Assembly (NCBI GenBank): GCA_016720425.1
Contig: JADKKQ010000008.1
Location: 186,001-250,000 of the forward strand
Origin: Betaproteobacteria bacterium
GTDB taxonomy: Bacteria > Pseudomonadota > Gammaproteobacteria > Burkholderiales > Casimicrobiaceae
Direction of reading: 5' to 3'
Length of the DNA: 64,000 bases
The position numbers were made by a program, and so were the translations under genes. The notes beneath the pieces are model-generated. The model made no database searches and had not been told where the DNA came from. It was given only the letters and a program-made list of their open reading frames with translations. Below, in pieces: positions 17,436-28,764 of this stretch. How positions within the stretch are numbered: position 1 is the stretch's first letter; every line of letters begins with the position of its first letter.

Positions 17436-18758
17436 ATGACACTTTCGATCGTTCTGCAATTCGTCGTCGTGCTGGCCGCGATCTGGATGGGCGCGCGCTC
17501 GTCCGGCGTCGGCCTCGGCCTGTGGGGCGCCGTCGGCCTGCTGGTGCTGATCGTGGCGTTCGGCGTCAACCCGACGTCGCCGCCGGTCGACGTGATGCTG
17601 ATCATCCTGGCGGTGATCATGGCGGCGTCGGTGATGGACGCGGCCGGGGGCATCGACTTCCTGGTGCGCATCGCCGAGCGCATCATCCGCGCCAACCCCA
17701 AGTACGTGACCATCGTCGCGCCGCTGACCACCTGGACGTTCACGTTCCTGGCCGGCACCGGGCACATCGTCTATCCGCTGCTGCCGGTGATCTACGAGAC
17801 CGCGCACCAGAGCGGCATCCGGCCCGAGCGGCCGATGGCGGTGGCGACGATCGCCTCGCAGCAGGCGATCACGGCCAGCCCCGTCGCCGCGGCGACCGCG
17901 GCGATGATCGGGCTGTTCGCCGAGAAGGGGATGACGCAGTGGGGCCTGCCGCAGATCCTGATGATCTGCGTGCCGGCGACGCTGATCGGCGTCCTCGCCG
18001 CGGCGATCGTCTCGATGTTCGTCGGCAAGGACCTGAAGGACGATCCGGAGTACCAGGCGCGGCTCAAGGCAGGGCTGGTCCCGGCGCCGAAGGCCCCCGA
18101 GGCCCGTCCGCCGCTCAAGCCCTCGGCCAAGCTGTCGGCGTACGTGTTCCTGACCGGCGTCGCGCTGGTCGTGCTGTTCGGCTTCTTCCCCGAGCTGCGC
18201 AAGCTGCCCGGTGCGAAGGCGCCGCTGGCGATGCCGATCGTCATCGAAATCGTGATGATGTCGGTGGCGGCGATCATGCTGGTGATCACCCGGGTGCTGG
18301 TCGACGAGGTGCCCAAGACGCCGACGCTGCGTGCCGGCGTGGTCGCCGTGATCGGCATCTTCGGCCTCGCCTGGCTCGGCGACAGCTTCATCGCCGCGCA
18401 CAAGGACGTGATCGTGCCGGCGATCGGCGGCTGGGCCAACGCGGCGCCGTGGACCTTCGCGTTCGGCCTGTTCTTCGCGTCGGTGCTGCTGTACAGCCAG
18501 GCGGCGACGACCCGCGCGCTGATGCCGCTGGGGATCGCGCTGGGCATCCCGCCGCAGTTCCTGATCGCGATGTTCCCGTCGGTCAACGGCTACTTCTTCA
18601 TCCCGACCTACGGCTCGCTGATTGCGGCGATCAACTTCGACCTGTCCGGGACGACGAAGATCGGCAAGTACGTGCTCAACCACTCGTTCATGATCCCGGG
18701 GATCGTGGCCACCGCCGTCGCGGTCGTCGCGGGCCTGTTCATCGCGTCGATGATCTGA
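17436..18758 (+). CDS. anaerobic C4-dicarboxylate transporter, Dcu (DcuA/DcuB) family
   Basis: A 440-residue inner-membrane carrier with ten or more hydrophobic helices that exchanges fumarate, aspartate and succinate. Recognisable segments are WMGARSSGVGLGLWGAVGL near the start, MDAAGGIDFLVRIAERIIR, FLAGTGHIVYPLLPVIYE and SQQAITASPVAAATAAM. A charged cytoplasmic loop lies near residues 195-235. Assignment to the Dcu family is firm; DcuA versus DcuB cannot be decided. It is probably co-transcribed with aspA from the FNR-type promoter. Confidence 0.9.
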   Translation: MTLSIVLQFVVVLAAIWMGARSSGVGLGLWGAVGLLVLIVAFGVNPTSPPVDVMLIILAVIMAASVMDAAGGIDFLVRIAERIIRANPKYVTIVAPLTTWTFTFLAGTGHIVYPLLPVIYETAHQSGIRPERPMAVATIASQQAITASPVAAATAAMIGLFAEKGMTQWGLPQILMICVPATLIGVLAAAIVSMFVGKDLKDDPEYQARLKAGLVPAPKAPEARPPLKPSAKLSAYVFLTGVALVVLFGFFPELRKLPGAKAPLAMPIVIEIVMMSVAAIMLVITRVLVDEVPKTPTLRAGVVAVIGIFGLAWLGDSFIAAHKDVIVPAIGGWANAAPWTFAFGLFFASVLLYSQAATTRALMPLGIALGIPPQFLIAMFPSVNGYFFIPTYGSLIAAINFDLSGTTKIGKYVLNHSFMIPGIVATAVAVVAGLFIASMI

Positions 18759-18806
18759 ACCCCGGACGAGGGCGTGGGGGCCGCCTGCTGGCGGCCCGGA
18801 ATCGAC

Positions 18807-18839
18807 GGGCCGCAGCGGTTGCCTAGACCGCTGCGGCCC
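18807..18839. terminator. 13-bp hairpin at the convergent dcu/nnr junction
   Basis: GGGCCGCAGCGGT (18807-18819) pairs perfectly with ACCGCTGCGGCCC (18827-18839) around a 7-nt loop that contains the nnr stop codon. There is no T run, so it is not a classical intrinsic terminator, but it could stop or protect both converging transcripts. Confidence 0.45.
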
Positions 18840-20322
18840 GCGTTCGTGTGGCGGCCGCGTTGAGGAGCGCCCGGGCAGCAGCGGGAAGCTCTCCGGCGGT
18901 GAGCCCGAGAGGCCCTTCGCCGGCGGCGACCAGCGCATCGGCGGCCGCGCCGTGCAGGCAGACCGCGAGGCGCAGCGCATCCACGCCGGCGATCCCCTGC
19001 GCGAGCAGCGCACCGACGAATCCCGAGAGCGTGTCGCCGGTGCCCCCCGACGCGAGTCCGGCATTGCCGCTGGCGTTGATCTGCCAGCCGCCGTCGGGAG
19101 CGGCGATGACGGTGCCGACGCCTTTCAGTGCGACCGCGGCGTTCAGCGTCGCCGCAAGTGTCGTCGCCGCCGCGAGGCGATCGCCCTGCACGGCGGTGCC
19201 GGAAATGCCCAGCAGGCGTGCGGCCTCGCCCGGATGCGGCGAGAGCAGCGTGGCGTGGTCACGGGACCGGGTCAGCGCGACCAGGGCAGGGTCGGCGGCA
19301 AGCACGTTGAGGGCATCGGCGTCGAGCAGCAGCGGAGCGCGGACCGCCAGCGCCCGGCGGACCCATTCCCGCGCGGTGTCGCCGGTGCCGAGCCCCGGAC
19401 CGCACACCAGCGCGTCGACGGCGGCGTCGAGCACGGCCTCCGCGGTGCGCAGCATCAGCTCGGGCGCCGTCGGGTCGACCCGCGGCGCCTCGGCTGCGGT
19501 CAACCCGACCAGCGTCTTGCCGGCCCCGGTGAAGAGTGCCGCACGCCCGGCGAGCAGCGCGGCACCGACCATGCCGTCGCCGCCACCGATGATGCCGAGC
19601 GTCCCGAAGCTGCCCTTGTGCACGTTGCGCCGACGCCGCGACAGCACGTCGGGCAGGCTGCATGCCAGATCCGGCCAGCGGACCAGCTCGCCGCCGCCGG
19701 CCTGCGCGCCGAGGTCGAGGCCCAGATCCAGCACCGCGACCTCGCCGCAGTGGTCCGGGCCGTCGGCGGTGACGAGACCGGGCTTCAGCGCGATGAACGA
19801 TGCGGTCGTGGCGGCGCGGATGCAGGGGCCCGCGACGCGGCCGGTGTCGGCGTCGAGGCCGCTCGGCACGTCCAGCGCGAGGATCGGCGCGCCCGCGGCG
19901 TTCGCCCACTCCACCCAGCGCGCGTAGTCGCCGTCGAGCGCGCGCGCGAGCCCGATGCCGAACAGGCCGTCGACGATCAGCGCGCCGCGCCAGCCCGGCG
20001 GAATCTCGCCGACGGCGCTGCCGCCGGCGGCGATCCACGCAGCATAGGCCGCCGCCGCGTCGGTGGACAGCTGCGCGGCATCGCCGCGGTACGCGAGCGT
20101 GACGTCGAAGAACCACTCGCGCAGCCAGCGGGCGACGACGAACGCATCGCCGCCGTTGTTGCGCGGTCCGGCGAGCACCAGCACCCGGGCTCCCGCGTCG
20201 CCGATCATCTGGCGCGCGATTTCGGCCCCGGCGAGACCCGCGCGCTCCATCAGCGGCAGATGCGCGAAGTCCAGTTCGATCTGCCGCAACTCGCGGGTAC
20301 GATAGATGGCGGGGGGCTTCAC
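18823..20322 (-). CDS. nnr: bifunctional NAD(P)H-hydrate epimerase/dehydratase
   Basis: Repairs hydrated NAD(P)H. The N-terminal YjeF_N epimerase domain spans about residues 1-205 (MERAGLAGAEIA, AGPRNNGGDAFVVAR, DALFGIG-like VDGLFGIGLAR, LDVPSGLDADTG). The C-terminal ADP/ATP-dependent dehydratase domain spans about 220-499 (HKGSFGTLGIIGG, VCGPGLG, LSPHPGEAARLLG, ASGGTGDTLSG). The start is the GTG at 20322, giving 499 residues. A TATAAT box lies 7 nt before it, so this mRNA may be leaderless. It is divergent from the LysR gene. Confidence 0.93.
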   Translation of the reverse strand: MKPPAIYRTRELRQIELDFAHLPLMERAGLAGAEIARQMIGDAGARVLVLAGPRNNGGDAFVVARWLREWFFDVTLAYRGDAAQLSTDAAAAYAAWIAAGGSAVGEIPPGWRGALIVDGLFGIGLARALDGDYARWVEWANAAGAPILALDVPSGLDADTGRVAGPCIRAATTASFIALKPGLVTADGPDHCGEVAVLDLGLDLGAQAGGGELVRWPDLACSLPDVLSRRRRNVHKGSFGTLGIIGGGDGMVGAALLAGRAALFTGAGKTLVGLTAAEAPRVDPTAPELMLRTAEAVLDAAVDALVCGPGLGTGDTAREWVRRALAVRAPLLLDADALNVLAADPALVALTRSRDHATLLSPHPGEAARLLGISGTAVQGDRLAAATTLAATLNAAVALKGVGTVIAAPDGGWQINASGNAGLASGGTGDTLSGFVGALLAQGIAGVDALRLAVCLHGAAADALVAAGEGPLGLTAGELPAAARALLNAAATRTRAAAV

Positions 20323-20329
20323 GCCGGCG

Positions 20330-20335
20330 ATTATA
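20330..20335 (-). promoter_or_regulatory. TATAAT box seven bases before nnr start
   Basis: On the minus strand TATAAT is followed by CGCCGGC and then the nnr GTG. This spacing repeats the crcB case and predicts a leaderless or nearly leaderless transcript. Confidence 0.45.
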
Positions 20336-20388
20336 TGCCGCCGGCCGCGGAGCGGCCGCCGTCGGACGGGCCTGGAGCGGAAGCGACC

Positions 20389-21315
20389 ATGGAAGCGAAA
20401 TGGCTGGAGGACTTCCTCAGCGTGGCGGAAACGCGGAGCTTCTCGCGCTCGGCGGAGATCCGGCACGTCACGCAATCGGCGTTTTCGCGCCGTGTCCGGG
20501 CGCTGGAATCCTGGCTCGGCGCCGAGCTCATCGACCGCTCCACCTACCCGACACGCCTCACCCCGGCGGGTGAGCTGTTCCGCACCGAAGCCGCCGACAT
20601 GCTGAAGCGGATCCAGGATTCGCGGGCGCTGGTCCGCGGCGAGCGGGCGTCGTCGACCAACACCGTGCAGTTCGCGGTGCCGCACACGCTCGCGCTCACC
20701 TTCTTCCCGCGCTGGCTGACCGACGTCGTGCGGGAGTTCGGCCCCATCGTCACGCGGCTGGTCGCCGCCAACGTCCACGACGCCGTGGTCGACCTGGTCG
20801 AGGGGCACAGCGACCTGCTGCTCTGCTACCACCATGCGCACCACCCGGTCGAGCTCGATCCGGAGCGCTACCCGATGCTGGAGCTCGGCGCCGAGGCGAT
20901 GCTCCCCTATTCGGCCGCCGGGCGGGGCGGGGCGCCGAGGTTCCGGCTGCCCGGGACCCGGGACGCGCCGGTGCCGTATCTCGCCTACGCGCCGGGGGCC
21001 TTTCTGGGTCGGATGGTGGAAGCGGTGCTGCAGGCGGCGCCCGAGCACTGCTGGCTCGACCGTCGCTACCAGACCGACATGGCGGAGGCGCTGAAGGTGA
21101 TGACGATGGAAGGGCACGGCGTCGCCTGGCTGCCCGACAGCGCGGTGGTCCGCGAGCTGCGCGACCGGCAACTGGTGCCGGCGGTCAAGCCCTCGGCCGC
21201 GGCGCGCTGGCGGGGCGAGATGGCGATCCGGCTGTATCGCGACGCGCAGCACACGCGCCCGGTGGTCGCCGCGCTGTGGGAGTTCCTCGCGGCGCAGGCG
21301 CGCACGCACGACTGA
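20389..21315 (+). CDS. LysR-type transcriptional regulator
   Basis: A 308-residue regulator. The N-terminal winged helix-turn-helix (residues ~3-62) includes WLEDFLSVAETRSFSRSAE, VTQSAFSRRVRALESWLGA and the DRSTYPTRLTPAGE wing. The C-terminal periplasmic-binding-protein-like effector domain covers about 90-300. It is divergent from nnr (66 bp apart) and lies 181 bp upstream of the gltIJKL-type operon, so control of either is possible. The effector is unknown. Confidence 0.88.
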   Translation: MEAKWLEDFLSVAETRSFSRSAEIRHVTQSAFSRRVRALESWLGAELIDRSTYPTRLTPAGELFRTEAADMLKRIQDSRALVRGERASSTNTVQFAVPHTLALTFFPRWLTDVVREFGPIVTRLVAANVHDAVVDLVEGHSDLLLCYHHAHHPVELDPERYPMLELGAEAMLPYSAAGRGGAPRFRLPGTRDAPVPYLAYAPGAFLGRMVEAVLQAAPEHCWLDRRYQTDMAEALKVMTMEGHGVAWLPDSAVVRELRDRQLVPAVKPSAAARWRGEMAIRLYRDAQHTRPVVAALWEFLAAQARTHD

Positions 21316-21345
21316 ATCAGCGGCGGGCGCCGCGCCGGGGCCGCA

Positions 21346-21374
21346 TGGACAGGTGGGAAGGGGGCCGCTAGACT
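21346..21374 (+). promoter_or_regulatory. sigma-70 promoter of the gltIJKL operon
   Basis: TGGACA (21346-21351) and TAGACT (21369-21374) are separated by 17 bp, giving a start near 21381 and a leader of about 115 nt before gltI. Confidence 0.5.
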
Positions 21375-21496
21375 GCGCGCTCCCGGTCATCGGCGGCGCG
21401 GCGGGCCCCCCGGGGGCGCCCGGCGCGAGGCGGCGGCAACCGCAGCCCGATCACCGCCCACGGCCGCACCCGCGGCGCCATCTGGAGGGAAGTTCG

Positions 21497-22399
21497 ATGA
21501 GGCAGATCCGCATTTCCGGTTCCATCCTGGTCGCGGCGCTGGCCGCCGCATTCGCGCTGGCCGCGCAGGCGCAGGAACTCGCCGGCACGCTGAAGAAGGT
21601 GAAGGAGACGGGCGCCATCACCATCGGCCACCGCGAGTCGTCGATCCCGTTCTCCTATCTCGATGACAAGCAGCAGCCGATCGGCTACGCGATGGACCTG
21701 TGCATGAAGGTCGTCGAGGCGGTGAAGGCGGAACTGAAGCTGCCGGCGCTCAAGGTGAACCTGCAGCCGGTCACCTCCGCCAACCGCATCCCGCTGATGC
21801 AGAACGGGACGATCGACATGGAGTGCGGCTCGACGACCAATTCGGTCGAGCGGCAGAAGCAGGTTGCCTTCGGGCCCACCTACTTCGTCATCAACGTCAC
21901 CGCCGCGGTGAAGAAGAGTTCCGGCATCAAGGCGCTGGCGGACCTCAACAACAAGACCGTCTCGACGACGTCGGGCACGACCTCGGTCCCGCTGCTCAAG
22001 GTCTACGAAAAGACCAGGCACGTCGACGTCAAGGAGATCTACGGCAAGGACCACGCCGAGTCCTTCCTGCTGCTCGCCCAGGACCGGACCGCCGCGTTCG
22101 TGATGGACGACATCCTGCTCGCCGGCCAGATCGCCAATTCCGCCGCCCCCGGCGACTACGTGATTCTCCCCGAATCGCTGCGGCAGGAGCCCTACAGCAT
22201 GATGCTGCGCAAGGACGATCCCCAGTTCAAGGCGCTGGTCGACCGGACCGTCGGCGCGGTGATGAAGTCGGGCGAGATCGAGAAGATCTACGCCAAGTGG
22301 TTCCTGAACCCGATCCCGCCCAAGGGCGTCAACATGAATTTCCCGATCACGCCGCAGATCCGGGAAGCCTTCGCCAACCCGAACGACAAGGGCGTCTGA
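21497..22399 (+). CDS. gltI: amino-acid ABC transporter substrate-binding protein (glutamate/aspartate type)
   Basis: A 300-residue periplasmic binding protein. A Sec signal peptide (residues 1-25, ending ALAAQAQ) precedes a solute-binding family 3 domain with ITIGHRESSIPFSYLD, YAMDLCMKVVEA, DMECGSTTNSVERQKQVAFG and LNNKTVSTTSGTTS. The EPYSMMLRKDDPQFK segment is typical of GltI proteins that bind glutamate and aspartate. It heads a four-gene operon with two permeases and an ATPase. Confidence 0.9.
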   Translation: MRQIRISGSILVAALAAAFALAAQAQELAGTLKKVKETGAITIGHRESSIPFSYLDDKQQPIGYAMDLCMKVVEAVKAELKLPALKVNLQPVTSANRIPLMQNGTIDMECGSTTNSVERQKQVAFGPTYFVINVTAAVKKSSGIKALADLNNKTVSTTSGTTSVPLLKVYEKTRHVDVKEIYGKDHAESFLLLAQDRTAAFVMDDILLAGQIANSAAPGDYVILPESLRQEPYSMMLRKDDPQFKALVDRTVGAVMKSGEIEKIYAKWFLNPIPPKGVNMNFPITPQIREAFANPNDKGV

Positions 22400-22539
22400 T
22401 CCGGGACGATCGAGGCTGCATCGCGAGGACCGGGTCGGGGCGCCTTCAGGCGCGAGGTCTTTACCGTGGCGTGCGTCGTCGTTCGCGGCGCGCCCGACCG
22501 GCAGCTGCGGTCGCCGCAGTCGCGTTTGCGGGGAGGCCC

Positions 22540-23268
22540 GTGAACTGGGGGATGTTCCTGCAGGACGCGCCCGAGGGCGGCGTCCAGTACTGGGAGCTGC
22601 TGGTCTCCGGCCTCGGCTGGACGCTGGCGGTGTCGGCCTGCGCGTGGGTGATCGCGCTGCTGCTGGGGTCGGCGATCGGCACGCTGCGCACCACCCACCG
22701 CGCCTGGGTCACCCGCGTCGGCAACGCCTGGGTCGAGCTCTTCCGCAACATCCCGCTGCTGGTGCAGATGTTCCTCTGGTACTTCGTCGCGCCGGAGTTC
22801 GTCCCGGCGCTGAAGTCGTGGGTGATCGCCGCCGACCCCGCCCACGCGCAGTTCCTCTCCGCAGTGCTGTGCCTCGGCCTCTTCACCTCGGCGCGGATCG
22901 CCGAGCAGGTCCGCGCCGGCATCCAGTCGCTGCCGCAGGGGCAGCGGCTCGCCGGCATGGCGCTCGGCCTGCGCGAGCCGCAGGTCTACCGCTACGTGCT
23001 GCTGCCGATGGCCTTCCGGATCATCATCCCCCCGCTCACCAGCGAGACGATGAACCTGATCAAGAACTCGTCGATCGCGCTCACCATCGGCCTCGCCGAG
23101 CTCACGTTCCGCGCCCGCGAGATCGGCGAATACACGTTCCACTTCTTCGAGGCCTTCTCGGCGGCGACGCTGATCTACGTCGCCATCGCCATGGCGGCGA
23201 ACCGGGTGATGGCCCTGGTCGAGCGGCGGACCGCCGTGCCGGGCTACATCGCCCACGGCGCGAAGTAG
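22540..23268 (+). CDS. gltJ: amino-acid ABC transporter permease (GltJ type)
   Basis: A 242-residue inner-membrane permease of the His/Glu/Gln family. It starts with GTG at 22540 behind GGGAGG. The EAA loop is SLPQGQRLAGMALGLREPQVYRYVLLP-like, with the conserved GxxxG region near residue 145-165. N-terminal helices include LGWTLAVSACAWVIALLLG, and VELFRNIPLLVQMFLWYF is typical of GltJ. Confidence 0.9.
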   Translation: MNWGMFLQDAPEGGVQYWELLVSGLGWTLAVSACAWVIALLLGSAIGTLRTTHRAWVTRVGNAWVELFRNIPLLVQMFLWYFVAPEFVPALKSWVIAADPAHAQFLSAVLCLGLFTSARIAEQVRAGIQSLPQGQRLAGMALGLREPQVYRYVLLPMAFRIIIPPLTSETMNLIKNSSIALTIGLAELTFRAREIGEYTFHFFEAFSAATLIYVAIAMAANRVMALVERRTAVPGYIAHGAK

Positions 23269-23274
23269 CCGCCG

Positions 23275-23958
23275 ATGCAGCTCGACTTCGGCTCGCTGTC
23301 GGGTGCGCTGCCCTACCTGTGGAAGGGCTTCCGGTACACCGTCGAGCTGACGACGATCTCGGCGGCCGGCGGCCTGTTCTTCGGCACGCTGCTGGCGCTG
23401 GCGCGGCTGTCGTCGATCAAGCCGCTGGCGCTGGCCGCGTCGGCGTACGTCAACCTGATGCGCTCGGTGCCGCTGGTGCTGGTGATCTTCTGGTTCTTCT
23501 TCCTCGTGCCCTTCGCGCTGCAGTGGGCCCTGGGCACCGAACGGCCGCCGCTGGTCGGCGCCGAGCGCACGGCGATCATCACCTTCATCATGTTCGAGGC
23601 GGCGTACTTCTGCGAGATCATGCGCGCCGGCATCCAGTCGATCCCGCGCGGGCAGGTCTACGCCGCGTCGGCGCTGGGGCTCACCTACGGCCAGTCGATG
23701 GCGCACGTCGTCCTGCCGCAGGCGTTCCGCAACATGCTGCCGGTCCTGCTCACGCAGACGATCATCCTGTTCCAGGACACCTCGCTCGTCTACGTCATCT
23801 CGGCGACCGACTTCGTCGGCGCGGCGTCGAAGATCGCGCAGCGCGATTCGCGGCTGGTGGAGATGTACCTCTTCGTCGCGTTCGTCTACTTCGTTCTCTG
23901 CTACGCGCTGTCGTACGCCGTCAAGCGTCTGCAGCTGAAGATCGCCATCATCCGCTGA
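23275..23958 (+). CDS. gltK: amino-acid ABC transporter permease (GltK type)
   Basis: A 227-residue membrane permease, the partner of gltJ, starting 6 bp after it. Typical features are WKGFRYTVELTTISAAGG, NLMRSVPLVLVIFWFFF and the EAA loop IPRGQVYAASALGLTYGQ followed by LPQAFRNMLPVLLTQT. Confidence 0.9.
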   Translation: MQLDFGSLSGALPYLWKGFRYTVELTTISAAGGLFFGTLLALARLSSIKPLALAASAYVNLMRSVPLVLVIFWFFFLVPFALQWALGTERPPLVGAERTAIITFIMFEAAYFCEIMRAGIQSIPRGQVYAASALGLTYGQSMAHVVLPQAFRNMLPVLLTQTIILFQDTSLVYVISATDFVGAASKIAQRDSRLVEMYLFVAFVYFVLCYALSYAVKRLQLKIAIIR

Positions 23959-23983
23959 CCCCCGCGGACCCAAGAGTCCACGC

Positions 23984-24712
<729 letters not shown>

Positions 24713-24798
24713 AGAAGGGGCCGCCTTCCGTCTGCTTCGGGCCGGTGGCGCCGCGCGCAGCGCGGCCGGGCGAGGGTCGGGCCTCGGGGGCGGGCGGC

Positions 24799-24804
24799 TA
24801 TAAT
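24799..24804 (+). promoter_or_regulatory. -10 box of purL
   Basis: A perfect TATAAT hexamer 25 bp before the purL ATG predicts a start near 24811 and a short leader of about 19 nt. No clear -35 element is seen. Confidence 0.45.
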
Positions 24805-24829
24805 CGGACTTTCGCCACCCTGCCACCCC

Positions 24830-27800
24830 ATGCCGCAACTCCTCACCCTGCGCGGGCGCAACGCGCTGTCGCCGTTCCGCGTGGCCAAACTTGCCTCTGC
24901 GCTGGCGCAATCCCTGCCCGGGCACGACATCGCGGGCGTCACCGCCGCGTGGTGGCACTTCGTGGAGATCGAGCGGCCGCTGGAGGCGCTCGAACGCCCG
25001 ACGCTCGATCGCATCCTGACCTACGGCCCGCAGGGCGACGAGACGGAGACGGCGGGCGAGTTTCTGCTGGTCGTGCCGCGCCCGGGGACGCTCTCGCCGT
25101 GGTCGACCAAGGCGACCGAGATCGCCCGCAACTGCGGCCTGACCGCGGTCACGCGCATCGAGCGCGGGGTCGGCTACCGGATCGCCCGCCGCGACGCCGC
25201 ACCGGTCGCCGACGCCGAGCGCCAGGCGCTGCTGCCGCTCATTCACGACCGGATGACCGAGGCGGTTTTCGGCGACCTCGACGACGCGCGGCGGCTGTTC
25301 TCGCACTTCCCGCCGCGGCCGCTGACGACGATTCCGCTCCAGGCCGGCGGCGTGGCCGCGATCGAGGCGGCGAACGCCGAGCTCGGGCTGGCGCTGGCCG
25401 GCGACGAGATCGACTACCTCGACGCCTGTTTCCGGCGCATGGGTCGCGACCCGACCGACGTCGAGTTGATGATGTTCGCGCAGGCCAATTCCGAGCACTG
25501 CCGGCACAAGATCTTCAACGCCGACTGGATCATCGACGGCCAGGCGCAGGAACGCAGCCTGTTCGCGATGATCCGCAACACCCACGCCTGCTCGCCGCGG
25601 GGAACGATCGTCGCCTACGCCGACAATTCGGCGGTGATCGAGGGCGCGACGGCGCAGCGCTTCTACCCCGGCGTCGATGGGCGCTATGCGGCGCGCGCCG
25701 AGCTGACGCACGTGCTGATGAAGGTCGAGACGCACAATCACCCGACCGCGATCGCGCCGTTCCCGGGGGCCGCGACCGGTGCCGGCGGGGAGATCCGCGA
25801 CGAGGGGGCGACCGGCATCGGCGCGAAGCCGAAGGCGGGCCTGACCGGGTTCACGACCTCCGACCTGCGGATTCCCGGCCTGATGCAGCCTTGGGAGCGG
25901 CCGGCCTTCTCCGGGCGCTGCCGCCGGCGCCGGCGCGGCGGACGCCTGGATCGGCAAGCCCGACCGCATCGCGTCGGCGCTCGCGATCATGCTCGAAGGT
26001 CCGATCGGCGGCGCGGCGTTCAACAACGAGTTCGGGCGCCCGAATCTCGCCGGCTATTTCCGCACTTTCGAATTGCGCGTCGCCGGCGAGGTGCGCGGCT
26101 ACCACAAGCCGATCATGCTCGCCGGCGGGCTCGGCAACATCCGCGCCGACCACACGCACAAGGACCCGCTGCCGCCCGACAGCCTGCTGATCCAGCTCGG
26201 CGGCCCGGGCATGCTGATCGGCATGGGCGGCGGCGCGGCCTCGTCGATGGCGACCGGTGCCAACACCGCCGATCTCGACTTCGACTCGGTGCAGCGCGGC
26301 AACGCCGAGATGCAGCGGCGGGCGCAGGAGGTCATCGACCGCTGCTGGCAGCTGGGCGACGCGAACCCGATCCTGTCGTTGCACGACGTCGGCGCCGGCG
26401 GCCTGTCGAACGCCTTCCCCGAGCTCGTGCACGGCGGCGGCGCCGGCGCGCGCTTCGACCTGCGTGCCGTGCCCTCGGAGGAGCCCGGCATGGCGCCGCG
26501 CGAGATCTGGTGCAACGAGGCACAGGAGCGCTATGTGCTCGCCATCGCGCCGGCCGATCTCGACCTCTTTCGCGAGCTCTGCGAACGCGAGCGGTGCCCG
26601 TTCGCGGTCGTCGGCCGGGCGACCGCCGAGCAGCAGCTGATCGTGGTCGATCCGCACTTCGGCAACGAGGCGGTGGCGATGGATCTCGACGTCCTGCTGG
26701 GGAAGCCGCCGCGGATGACCCGCGACGTCACGCGCGGGCCGCGTTCGCTGCTCCCGCTCGACCTGTCGGCGATCACTCTGCGCGAGGCGGCCTACCGCGT
26801 GCTGCAGCTGCCGGCCGTCGCCGACAAGACCTTCCTGGTGACCATCGGCGACCGCACCGTGGGCGGGCTGTGTTCGCGCGACCCCATGGTCGGGCCGTGG
26901 CAGGTTCCCGTCGCCGACGTCGCCGTGACGCTGCAGGACTTCGATGGTTACGCGGGCGAGGCGATGGCCATCGGCGAGCGCACGCCGCTGGCGCTCATCG
27001 ACGCGCCGGCCTCCGGACGGATGGCGGTCGCCGAGGCGATCACCAACATCGCCGCGGCCGGCATCGAGCGGCTGTCCGACGTGAAGCTCTCCGCCAACTG
27101 GATGGCGCCGGCCGGGCATCCGGGCGAGGACGCGGCGCTGTACGACACGGTGCGTGCCGTCGGCATGGAGCTCTGCCCCGCGCTGGGCGTCAGCATTCCG
27201 GTGGGCAAGGACTCGATGTCGATGCGCACCACGTGGCAGGACGACGGCGTCGCCAAGGCGGTGACCGCGCCGGTGTCGCTGATCGTGTCGGCGTTCGCGC
27301 CGGTCTCCGACGCGGGGGCCGTCGACACGCCGCAGCTGCGGCTCGACCTGGGCGAGACGTCGCTGCTCTGGATCGACCTCGGCGACGGTCGGCATCGACT
27401 GGGCGGGTCCGCGCTGGCGCAGGTCACCGGCCAGCTCGGCGACACCGCACCCGATCTCGACGATCCGGAGCGGCTGGCGGCGTTCTTCGCCGCGATCCAG
27501 GCGCTGCGCCGCGACCGCCTGCTGCTCGCCTATCACGACGTCGCGGACGGCGGGGTCTTCGCCACGCTGGTCGAGATGGCGTTCGCGTCGCGCTGTGGTC
27601 TCGACCTCGTCGTCCCGGCCGGCAAGGCACTGTTGCCGGCGCTGTTCGCCGAGGAACTCGGTGCCGTCGTGCAGTTGCGCTCGCGCGACGTCGCGGCGGC
27701 GGCGATGCGGCTCGGCGCCGCCCGGCTCACCGTCCACGTGCTCGGGCGGCCGACGCTCGACGAGCGCATACGCATCGCGCAGGACGGCGCGCGGGTGCTC

Positions 27801-28764
27801 GACGAGTCGCGGGTCGACCTGCACCGGGCGTGGTCGGCGACGACGCATGCGCTGCAGCGGCTGCGCGACAACCCCGACGCCGCCGACGAGGAGTACGACC
27901 GCCTGCTCGACACTGCCGATCCGGGCCTTGCGCCGCAACTCGGTTTCGATCCGGATGTCGACATCGCCGCCCCGCACATTGCCACCGGTGCGCGACCCGC
28001 GGTCGCCATCCTGCGCGAGCAGGGCGTCAACGGGCACGTCGAGATGGCAGCGGCCTTCGACCGCGCGGGCTTCGCCGCCTACGACGTGCACATGAGCGAC
28101 ATCCTCGCCGGGCGGCGTACGCTGGCCGACTTCGCCGGCATCGTCGCCTGCGGAGGGTTCTCCTACGGCGACGTGCTAGGCGCCGGCGAAGGCTGGGCGA
28201 AATCCATCCTGTTCAATGCCCGCGCCCGCGACCAGTTCGCCGCGTTCTTCGAGCGCGGCGACGCGTTCGCGCTCGGCGTGTGCAACGGCTGCCAGATGAT
28301 GAGCAACCTGCACGAGATCATCCCGGGCACCGCGCACTGGCCGCACTTCGTGCGCAACCGGTCCGAGCAGTTCGAGGCGCGCCTGGTCATGCTCGAGGTG
28401 CAGCGCTCTCCCAGCCTCTTCTTCCGCGGCATGGAAGGCAGTCGCATCCCGGTGGCGACCGCGCACGGCGAGGGCTATGCCGAGTTCCGGGACGACGCCC
28501 AGCTGGCGGCCGCGCAGCCGCTGGTGGCGTTGCGGTTCGTCGATCATGCCGGGCAGGCGACCGAGCGCTATCCCTACAACGTCAACGGTTCGCCGCAGGG
28601 CATCACCGGGCTCACCACGGCCGACGGCCGCTTCACCATCCTGATGCCGCATCCGGAACGCGTGTTCCGGACCGTGCAGATGTCCTGGCGCCCGGAGGCC
28701 TGGGGTGAGGACTCGCCCTGGCTGCGCATGTTCCGCAACGCCCGGTGCTGGATCGGCTGGGAGG
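24830..28764 (+). CDS. purL: phosphoribosylformylglycinamidine synthase (frameshifted, damaged 3' end)
   Basis: The large (about 1310-residue) PurL of proteobacteria converts FGAR to FGAM using glutamine in purine synthesis. The frame from the ATG at 24830 encodes the N-terminal and first AIRS domains (ANSEHCRHKIFNADW, KVETHNHPTAIAPFPGAATG) up to about 25890. From 25917 the protein continues one frame over with IGKPDRIASAL, GGAAFNNEFGRPNL and the C-terminal glutamine amidotransferase (GGFSYGDVLGAGEGWAKS with Cys in GVCNGCQMM, and MPHPERVFR). The shift lies between about 25890 and 25917. After FRNARCWIG the expected stop is missing and a low-complexity G-rich tract follows. Because purL is a core gene, sequence error is likelier than inactivation. 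Confidence 0.9.
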